Shown: piece after piece, positions 1 through 5,221 of the stretch | Numbering within the stretch: the stretch's first letter is position 1 | Layout: the number at the start of each line of letters is the position of its first letter | NCBI GenBank assembly: GCA_947424995.1 | Contig: CANDYO010000027.1 | Coordinates: 1 to 17,010 of the forward strand | Length of the DNA stretch: 17,010 nt | Reading direction: 5' to 3' | Origin: Rickettsiales bacterium | GTDB lineage: Bacteria > Pseudomonadota > Alphaproteobacteria > Rickettsiales > CANDYO01 | Notes under the pieces: model-generated | The model's database searches: none | What the model was told of the DNA's origin: nothing | What the model saw: the letters and a program-made list of their open reading frames with translations, nothing else | Translations under genes and position numbers: made by a program

Positions 1-714
1 GAAGCATTAATTCATGCTAGTTTTGTTCATGAGGTTAAAGTTCATATCAAGTGGGTAAATTCTAGAATATTAACTGAAAAAAATATTGAAGATAAACTAT
101 CAGATGTACATGCTATTTTAGTGCCGGGTGGATTTGGTAGTGAAGGCATTGAAGGAATGATCAAAGCAATTACTTATGCGCGTGAGCATAATATACCTTA
201 CTTAGGGATTTGTTTAGGAATGCAGTTAGCTATTATTGAAGCGGCGCGTAATTTATGTGATATGCAAGATGCTTATTCAACTGAATTCCATCCAGATTGT
301 ACGGATAAAGTGGTTGGCTTATTAACTGAATGGCGTAAAGGTGATAAGCTGGAAACTCGCTCTAGTGCTGATGATTTAGGTGGTACAATGCGCCTTGGAA
401 GCTATGAATGTGTACTAACTGAGGGTACTCAAGCAGCAGAAATCTATGGTAAGCGAGTGATTCATGAACGTCACCGTCATCGATATGAAGTTAACACTAA
501 TTATATACCACAATTTGCTAAGCATAATATTGTCTTCTCTGGTATGTCGCCTGATGGAGCTCTGCCTGAGATGATGGAAAATATCAGTCATCCATGGTTT
601 ATTGCGGTACAGTTTCATCCGGAACTTAAATCAAGGCCGTTTGATCCGCATCCTTTATTCTGTTCATTTGTGAAAGCGGCAATGAAATATCAAAAGAAGA
701 ACGAAAATTTATAA
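1..714 (+). CDS. pyrG: CTP synthase, C-terminal glutamine amidotransferase part (5' truncated by window)
   Basis: CTP synthase makes CTP from UTP using ATP and ammonia released from glutamine, in the cytoplasm, as the last step of de novo pyrimidine nucleotide synthesis. Reading frame 1 is open from the first base, so the gene enters from outside the window. The visible 237 residues are the class I glutamine amidotransferase domain. The oxyanion and nucleophile motif GICLGMQ has its Cys at fragment residue 71. The His and Glu of the triad lie in VQFHPELKSRP at residues 206 and 208. Cys-to-His spacing matches the E. coli enzyme, so about 308 residues are missing upstream. The HPELKSRPFDPHPLF ending is typical of alphaproteobacterial enzymes; the gammaproteobacterial version reads HPEFTSTP. 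The frame looks intact. It is backbone DNA, not part of the element that follows the tRNA. Confidence 0.97.
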   Translation, partial: EALIHASFVHEVKVHIKWVNSRILTEKNIEDKLSDVHAILVPGGFGSEGIEGMIKAITYAREHNIPYLGICLGMQLAIIEAARNLCDMQDAYSTEFHPDCTDKVVGLLTEWRKGDKLETRSSADDLGGTMRLGSYECVLTEGTQAAEIYGKRVIHERHRHRYEVNTNYIPQFAKHNIVFSGMSPDGALPEMMENISHPWFIAVQFHPELKSRPFDPHPLFCSFVKAAMKYQKKNENL

Positions 715-785
715 AAATCACTTGTGTTTTGTAGAAAACTCTTTAACTTGATTAAAGCACTTTAGAGTGTATTACTTTCTTTAAA

Positions 786-862
786 GCGCCCTTAGCTCAG
801 CAGGATAGAGCAACAGATTTCTAATCTGTGGGTCAGGAGTTCGAATCTCTTAGGGCGCGCCA
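786..862 (+). tRNA. tRNA-Arg (anticodon TCT), CCA encoded
   Basis: The cloverleaf can be read directly. The acceptor stem gcgccct (786-792) pairs with agggcgc (852-858), the discriminator is g859, and CCA is encoded at 860-862. The anticodon stem acaga/tctgt encloses the loop tttctaa, giving anticodon TCT, which reads AGA (and AGG by wobble). The T arm is aggag/ctctt with loop ttcgaat and one G-T pair. It lies 71 bases after pyrG on the same strand. Its 3' half is the likely attachment site of the element to the right; the integration left the tRNA intact. Confidence 0.96.
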
Positions 863-930
863 AGAAAACCAAGGGTTTTAGAAAATCAAGTAAAAGCACT
901 AAAAAGCAAAAGTGACCAATAAGTGACCAA
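838..930 (+). other. Candidate left attachment region (attL) at tRNA 3' end with direct repeats
   Basis: The 3' end of the tRNA is a common core for tyrosine integrases. Just downstream sits a small perfect hairpin (aaaacc-aag-ggtttt, 865-879). It is followed by two direct copies of aagtgaccaa at 910-919 and 921-930, an 11-bp period that resembles integrase or excisionase arm-type sites. Everything to the right has the character of a mobile element. No second copy of the tRNA 3' end was found in the window, so the right end must lie outside. No integrase gene adjoins the site. The boundary is inference; the repeats and hairpin are seen directly. Confidence 0.5.
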
Positions 931-958
931 CAGAACAAGTTTCAAATAGATGCAAAAC

Positions 959-987
959 TTGTAAGTTAATCTTAATTGTCCTATTCT
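959..987 (+). promoter_or_regulatory. Weak sigma70-like promoter candidate
   Basis: A -35-like ttgtaa (959-964) is followed by a 17-base spacer and a -10-like tattct (982-987), 34 bases before the start codon of the gene at 1022. In AT-rich DNA such matches are common, so this is only a candidate. Confidence 0.25.
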
Positions 988-1021
988 GTATTTAGTGATA
1001 ATAAATGCAATTTAATAAGAA

Positions 1022-1738
1022 ATGACAGAATTTAAAATCCCTGAACCTCATTTTTCTCTAGAAGAAGCTAATTTACGTCAAGCAGTCGAATGGATAGCTT
1101 TCGGACTAAAACCTCTTCCTAAAGAATATGAAGCTGTTATCAGAAAGGCAGAAGAGATACAAAACTCCAATAAAAATGAAATAGATCATGCTAAAAGGCT
1201 TTTAGTTCTGGCTTTAATAGAAGAGAGAATCTTTGCTCATGGAGAAATGATAAGCGGAGATAGATTCAATGAATATAGACACCCTTGTTGGCACGCATTA
1301 AATAGATTCAATTGGGATTTTAATCATATTCAATGGGATGAAAATAAAATATTTTCTCCAAAGCAAAACAATACAACTTATGGTAATATTACTTTCAATT
1401 TTAAAGATTTAGTTAGAGCTTTTCCTAAGTTTCGTGATTTGGAAGTAAAAAAATTAATAAAAAAAATGGAACTGGATGATCAAGAAATTAATACTAGACC
1501 TAACTATCTTAGTCCATATATGAAGCTTCTTGATTTAGCAGTTACAGAGTTTAATATAACAGCTACAAATCAACCAGCTACAAAAATACTTTTTCCTTGG
1601 TTTTTAGATAAATTAAAAACTGTACAAGGTGAACAATATGCATCAGAGAGTAAGGCAAAAATGCTAGCTACTTTTGTAAGAGAGCCAGAATCTCAAATAG
1701 GTGGACTTAAAAAATTAAAGAAGAATAATCCTAAATAA
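1022..1738 (+). CDS. Unrecognised 238-aa protein, first gene of the element
   Basis: I cannot give a function. The protein is charged and helix-rich with no signal peptide and no clear membrane segment. It has a central aromatic stretch (RFNWDFNHIQWDE, about residues 95-110). The C-terminal third (about residues 160-238) starts with a YLSPYMKLLDLA segment and ends ATFVREPESQIGGLKK. That tail resembles the C-termini of uncharacterised alphaproteobacterial proteins that I recall only as hypothetical. The ATG at 1022 follows the weak purine stretch taataaga. The gene is about 160 bases from the tRNA, in the position where an integrase is often found, yet no tyrosine recombinase R..H.R..Y pattern is visible. 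It is followed by a 235-base gap holding a candidate operator. That it is a real gene is fairly certain from its length and context. Confidence 0.75.
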   Translation: MTEFKIPEPHFSLEEANLRQAVEWIAFGLKPLPKEYEAVIRKAEEIQNSNKNEIDHAKRLLVLALIEERIFAHGEMISGDRFNEYRHPCWHALNRFNWDFNHIQWDENKIFSPKQNNTTYGNITFNFKDLVRAFPKFRDLEVKKLIKKMELDDQEINTRPNYLSPYMKLLDLAVTEFNITATNQPATKILFPWFLDKLKTVQGEQYASESKAKMLATFVREPESQIGGLKKLKKNNPK

Positions 1739-1973
1739 AAGACATGATATCCATTTAGCTCTAAAATAAACTCCATATCACTATAAATTTTCAACATTTT
1801 TTTTATCAAAGCGTCATACCCACCTAACTCCTTATTTTTCAGTAGGTTGCAGCTGATTTTAATATGATTTTTAAAGGGTCATACCCACTTGGATCATATG
1901 CTTCGAACGTTTTTAAAATTTTAATCTCACGTTATGGTCATTCTTATTATTAAACTTTAACATAGAGGGAATC
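1739..1973 (+). promoter_or_regulatory. Leader of the HTH gene with a repeated gtcatacccac motif
   Basis: The 11-mer gtcatacccac occurs twice, at 1813-1823 and 1878-1888, 65 bases apart. The second copy sits inside the short dyad gggt-cat-accc (1876-1886). The repeats lie 86-160 bases upstream of the start of the excisionase-like gene, a plausible place for operator sites of an autoregulatory DNA-binding protein. The rest of the stretch is A/T-rich, with a poly-T run near 1798 and no coding sequence. Confidence 0.35.
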
Positions 1974-2186
1974 ATGACTAATAATATTAACTATATACTT
2001 CTAGATACTATTCAAGCAGCTAAATTACTTAATTGCACCAAACGTAAACTTGAAGCTGATCGAATTAAAGGTGGCGGTATCCGCTATATTAAGATCGGTA
2101 AATGCGTTCGCTATAACTTAAGCGATATCGAAAACTATATACTAGCAAATACGGTCAATTCAACTAGCCAACCAAGAGGTATATAA
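1974..2186 (+). CDS. Excisionase/AlpA-like helix-turn-helix protein
   Basis: This 70-residue protein is a small winged-helix DNA-binding protein of the HTH_17 (MerR-like, excisionase or AlpA) type. The pattern is clear: LLDTIQAAKLLNCTKRKLEA forms the HTH at about residues 8-27, GGGIRYIKIGKCVRY forms the wing, and LSDIENYILAN is the final helix (about 48-60). Such proteins in integrative elements direct excision with an integrase or activate element genes; which role applies here is inference. The start is well supported by agaggga at 1964-1970. Its stop codon overlaps the start of the next gene (TAATG), so the two are translationally coupled, as is common for an HTH gene before a DUF927 gene in alphaproteobacterial islands. 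Confidence 0.85.
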   Translation: MTNNINYILLDTIQAAKLLNCTKRKLEADRIKGGGIRYIKIGKCVRYNLSDIENYILANTVNSTSQPRGI

Positions 2187-3937
2187 TGAGCCTTAAAAAC
2201 TATCGGATGAATAAAACTGCTCTTTGTTATTTTATGCCTAAAAAAAATAAAGAGAATGAAGAAGTTAGAAAGATCAACTCGGTTCAAGATATTAAAAATT
2301 TGATCTCCGACCTTGATAACAAAACAGAAAAGCAAGAAATGCTTTGGTTATCATCACCATTTGAGATTGAGGCCTATTTTTGTGATGAACATGATAATAA
2401 CTATGGGCGCTTATTATCTTGGGAAACTATCAAAACTAAAAAGCATCATAAATGGTATATGCCTGCATATTTGCTTGGTGGAGATGGTAGAGAGATATTT
2501 GATAAATTCTTATCAGAAGGAATTGAGATCAATAGCAATAAAAAAGCTAAACAAAAATTGTTGGAGTATATTTCTATAAGTTCACCACAACAGAAATTAA
2601 CTTTAGTTGAAAGAACTGGTTGGTATAAAAATCATTTTATTCTACCAAATACAATTTATCCTCAGAATAACGAATTAATCTTACGTTCTAGCAATAATAC
2701 TGATAGACAATTCGAATGTTCAGGAAGTTTATTGGATTGGCAGAACAATATTGCCAAATATGCTAAAGGTAACTCTAGGCTAATCTTGGCCTTATCATGT
2801 AGCTTTGCTGCTCCTTTATTGCATCTGGTTAATGAAGAAAGTGGAGCCATTCATTTAGTTGGTAATAGCTCACTTGGTAAAACCACAGCCTTGCAAGTAG
2901 CTAGCAGTGTTTGGGGATCTTCTAGCTTCATTAAACAATGGCGAATGACTTGTAATGCTTTAGAGGTTGTAGCTCAAAATCATTCTGATTGTTTATTGCC
3001 ACTTGATGAACTAGCGCAAGCAGATAGCAAGCTAGTCAGTGATATGATCTATATGCTTGCTAATAATGAAGGCAAAAGACGCTTAAGAAGTGAGATAGTT
3101 TTAAGAAGTCAGCATAATTGGCGTACCCTTATTTTATCAACTGGTGAAATAGATATTGCCACTAAAGTAGCTGAAGTTTCTAAGAAAGCATTTGCAGGAA
3201 TGGAAGTAAGATTTGTAAGTTTACCTGCTAATTGCAATACAGGACATGGAATATTTGAAGATCTACATGGTTTTAAAAATGGCGACCAGTTATCAAAACA
3301 TTTAAAAGAAACTACCAGCAAATATTATGGTGCTCCTATCCAAAAATATCTTGAGCAGATAACTAATGATATTGAAGCTATTACCGCTAAAATAAAACAA
3401 ATCCAGCAAGAATTTAAAGTCAAATATATCCCAGAAAGTTCAAGCGGACAAGTTGCAAGAGTTGCTAGTCGATTTGGCCTTATTGCTGCAGCTGGTGAAT
3501 TAGCGATTAAATTTGGCATTTTACCTTTAGCACAAGGAGAAGCAGTAGAATCCATCTCTAAATGTTTTAAGACTTGGGGAAATGAAAGAGGCAATACTCA
3601 AGATTTAGAGCAAAAAATAGCAATCGCTCAAGTTAAAAGTTTCTTAGAAAAATATGGTGATAGTAAGTTTATCAATATTGGCGAAACTTCTCCGACTAAA
3701 CCTATTGAGCGATATGGTTATAAACAGAAATTTGATGGAGTGTTTCATTATTATGTTTTTCCAGAAATTTATAAGAATGAAATGTGCAAGGGATTAAACT
3801 ACAAACAAGCTACCAAGTACTTATTAGAAAAAGGACTTTTAGTATCAGATGGGCAAGGTAGAAGCGTAGAATCCAAGCATTTGCCTGATATCGGAAAGGT
3901 AAGAGTATATCATATAACTGGAGAAATATTAGCATAG
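2186..3937 (+). CDS. DUF927 domain P-loop ATPase, probable replication helicase of the element
   Basis: This 583-residue protein has the DUF927 signature. A conserved ERTGW element lies near residue 145. Walker A GNSSLGKTT is at 226-234, followed by the typical SVWG and QWRMTCNALE. A Walker B-like LLPLDELAQ has its acidic pair at D274/E275, and MLANNEGKRR follows. DUF927 proteins occur in phages, plasmids and integrative elements, often fused to primase domains, and are thought to be replicative helicases. No TOPRIM or primase domain is visible here, so the protein is the helicase part only. The C-terminal about 90 residues (YGYKQKFDGVFHYYVFPEIY onward) are a separate small domain often found at the end of this family. 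It overlaps the HTH gene by one base and is followed directly by the nested palindrome, a possible origin it could act on (inference). Confidence 0.85.
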   Translation: MSLKNYRMNKTALCYFMPKKNKENEEVRKINSVQDIKNLISDLDNKTEKQEMLWLSSPFEIEAYFCDEHDNNYGRLLSWETIKTKKHHKWYMPAYLLGGDGREIFDKFLSEGIEINSNKKAKQKLLEYISISSPQQKLTLVERTGWYKNHFILPNTIYPQNNELILRSSNNTDRQFECSGSLLDWQNNIAKYAKGNSRLILALSCSFAAPLLHLVNEESGAIHLVGNSSLGKTTALQVASSVWGSSSFIKQWRMTCNALEVVAQNHSDCLLPLDELAQADSKLVSDMIYMLANNEGKRRLRSEIVLRSQHNWRTLILSTGEIDIATKVAEVSKKAFAGMEVRFVSLPANCNTGHGIFEDLHGFKNGDQLSKHLKETTSKYYGAPIQKYLEQITNDIEAITAKIKQIQQEFKVKYIPESSSGQVARVASRFGLIAAAGELAIKFGILPLAQGEAVESISKCFKTWGNERGNTQDLEQKIAIAQVKSFLEKYGDSKFINIGETSPTKPIERYGYKQKFDGVFHYYVFPEIYKNEMCKGLNYKQATKYLLEKGLLVSDGQGRSVESKHLPDIGKVRVYHITGEILA

Positions 3938-4243
3938 AAGTAACGCAAGTTACGCAAATATTTAGTTGTACAAATAAAATGCGTTCTAAAAAAGCATAGG
4001 AAAACCAAGGCTTTGGAGGGCAAGTAACGCAAAGTACGCAAAGAACGCATAAAAAATACAGCTTTTCTAAAATTCAAAATTTAAAAAGAGAGAAAAATAT
4101 AAAAAACTTGAAACTATATAAAAAATTTGCGTACTTTGCGTTCTTTTGCAAAAAAGGCACCTCTAAGCCTTGATTTTACTATGTTTTTTTAGAACGCATT
4201 TATAAAAATTAGGAATTATTTTTGCGTTACTTGCGTTACCTAA
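3938..4243. repeat. Roughly 300-bp nested imperfect palindrome with 9-bp-spaced acgcaa motifs; candidate origin (oriV or oriT)
   Basis: Several inverted-repeat pairs share one axis near 4084-4090. The 17-base aacgcaaagtacgcaaa (4026-4042) is perfectly inverted at 4126-4142. The 17-base aaatgcgttctaaaaaa (3977-3993) is perfectly inverted at 4185-4201. An outer pair, gtaacgcaagttacgcaa (3940-3957), faces 4222-4240 imperfectly, and ccaaggctt near 4005 faces a similar segment near 4166-4172. The core acgcaa/ttgcgt occurs at 3943, 3952, 4027, 4036, 4045 (last base differs), 4127, 4136, 4222 and 4231, with 9-bp steps inside each cluster. The centre (4051-4125) is almost pure A/T. Iteron-like boxes around an A/T-rich melting region, between a DUF927 helicase gene and relaxase genes, suggest a replication or transfer origin. 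A palindromic miniature transposable element is the main alternative. Confidence 0.7.
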
Positions 4244-4366
4244 GAGACTACAGAATTTTTTTTATATTTAAGAGAAATGCCAATAAACACTAGGCTAAAT
4301 AAGGTGCAGATAAATGAGCGCAGAATGTGAGTACCCTTGTCATTATAAAATTAATCAGGAGGAATT
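4244..4366 (+). promoter_or_regulatory. Leader of the transfer genes with strong ribosome binding site
   Basis: This stretch between the palindrome and the mobilisation genes has no ORF. It ends in aggagga (4357-4363), the strongest Shine-Dalgarno match in the window, close to the ATG at 4367. A transfer origin would be expected here or within the palindrome, but I recognise no known nic sequence. Confidence 0.4.
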
Positions 4367-4717
4367 ATGAGCAAAACTAATTTTTTACTAGCAATGACTA
4401 AAATTGAAAAACAAGCATTGCAAAAAATCGCCACTAATTTTGGCTATAACTTAAGCGAGTATATTAGACGCAAAATATTTAATGAAAATACCGATCTAGC
4501 TAATGAAGAAGATCGTTACTTAAGTATACCCAGTGATAAACATAATATCTTAAATATCAGCGTACTTTATAAATTACTTCATCTGCAAAGAGAGCTTCTA
4601 AAAAGGCAAGATTATACAGAGGACGAACTAACAGATCTTGAACGAGAAGCCTTAGAGTTCGCTCGGAAGCAAAGAGAAATCCATGGATATAAAATTATTG
4701 AGAAAAGCAATGATTAG
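4367..4717 (+). CDS. Ribbon-helix-helix-like relaxosome accessory protein (TrwA/MobC-like role)
   Basis: The 116-residue protein begins with a short strand and two helices: KTNFLLAMTKIEKQALQKIA, then NFGYNLSEYIRRKIF. This arrangement, with SEYIRR near residues 31-36, is typical of plasmid mobilisation proteins of the ribbon-helix-helix or MobC type, which bind oriT and help the relaxase nick it. The remainder is charged and helical (about 65-110), a likely oligomerisation part. The start is fixed by aggagga just upstream. It is followed by a membrane-protein gene that overlaps it by 35 bases and then by a MobF relaxase, so the three genes form one operon. In R388 and F, a small DNA-binding protein likewise accompanies a coupling protein and a relaxase. 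Family assignment rests on pattern only. Confidence 0.65.
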   Translation: MSKTNFLLAMTKIEKQALQKIATNFGYNLSEYIRRKIFNENTDLANEEDRYLSIPSDKHNILNISVLYKLLHLQRELLKRQDYTEDELTDLEREALEFARKQREIHGYKIIEKSND

Positions 4718-5213
4718 AGATCTATCTATAAATAAGATTCTTATAATGATAGCGAAAATTATTGGAGCAACAAGTCTTGCTTCACTGATTTATAGTTTTT
4801 GTAAAAACATCTCTATGGCAGATGTTAAAATAGCAATTGCCTTTTTAGAAGCAAAGTTTTTTGGATTATTAGATAGTGATTATAAAATAACTTATACCAG
4901 CAAATATGGATTTAAATTAGAAAAAGAAATTCAATACTTCCTTAATGATTCATATGTATTAGAAGAGTTGGCTAAATATAAATTTGCTTTATATGAAGGC
5001 TTACTGTTAGCGCTATTGATATTATTGATGATTTTTGCATTGCTTGGTCATTTATGGTTTGAAATAAAAGAAATAATAGCAAATCAATCTATTAATAAAA
5101 GCAATACTTCATCTCAGGATAATATAAAGCCCTCTAGTCCAATTTATCCTTTAGAAAAGAAAGTATTATCAAAAAGAAAAGATAAGACGCCAAAAGAATT
5201 TCAAGATATATAG
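4683..5213 (+). CDS. Two-helix inner-membrane protein resembling the N-terminus of TraD coupling protein, ATPase domain absent
   Basis: The 176-residue protein has hydrophobic segments at about residues 18-40 and 104-126. Between them is a soluble loop with YKITYTSKYGFKL and QYFLNDSYVLEELAKYKF. The N-terminus of F TraD has the same plan: a first helix, a loop with YEIQYYGKTFRM and VLHDKYM, then a second helix. I therefore infer a TraD-type membrane anchor. TraD normally continues into a large RecA-like ATPase, but here no Walker motif follows and a polar, Lys/Ser-rich tail ends the protein. Position supports the idea: traD directly precedes traI in F, and here the relaxase starts eight bases after the stop, with aggagc between. 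It may be an internally deleted coupling protein or a genuine stand-alone anchor. The start is uncertain; the ATG at 4710 would shorten the overlap with the preceding gene from 35 to 8 bases. Confidence 0.6.
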   Translation: MDIKLLRKAMIRDLSINKILIMIAKIIGATSLASLIYSFCKNISMADVKIAIAFLEAKFFGLLDSDYKITYTSKYGFKLEKEIQYFLNDSYVLEELAKYKFALYEGLLLALLILLMIFALLGHLWFEIKEIIANQSINKSNTSSQDNIKPSSPIYPLEKKVLSKRKDKTPKEFQDI

Positions 5214-5221
5214 GAGCAATC

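Noticed and set aside
1022..1738. Integrase gene expected beside the tRNA
   Set aside because: No R...HxxR...Y pattern or serine recombinase motif can be found in the 238 residues.
3109..3594. Minus-strand open frames inside the DUF927 gene
   Set aside because: They are shadows of a well-supported gene and show no coding features of their own.
4000..4010. The word gaaaaccaagg shared with the region after the tRNA (864-874) as an attachment-site duplicate
   Set aside because: It is only 11 bases of A-rich sequence, lies outside the tRNA itself and does not extend in either direction.
3938..4243. Repeats with regular spacing as a CRISPR array
   Set aside because: The boxes are only about 9 bp, are inverted around one axis and have no unique spacers of 30-40 bases between equal repeats; no cas genes are near.
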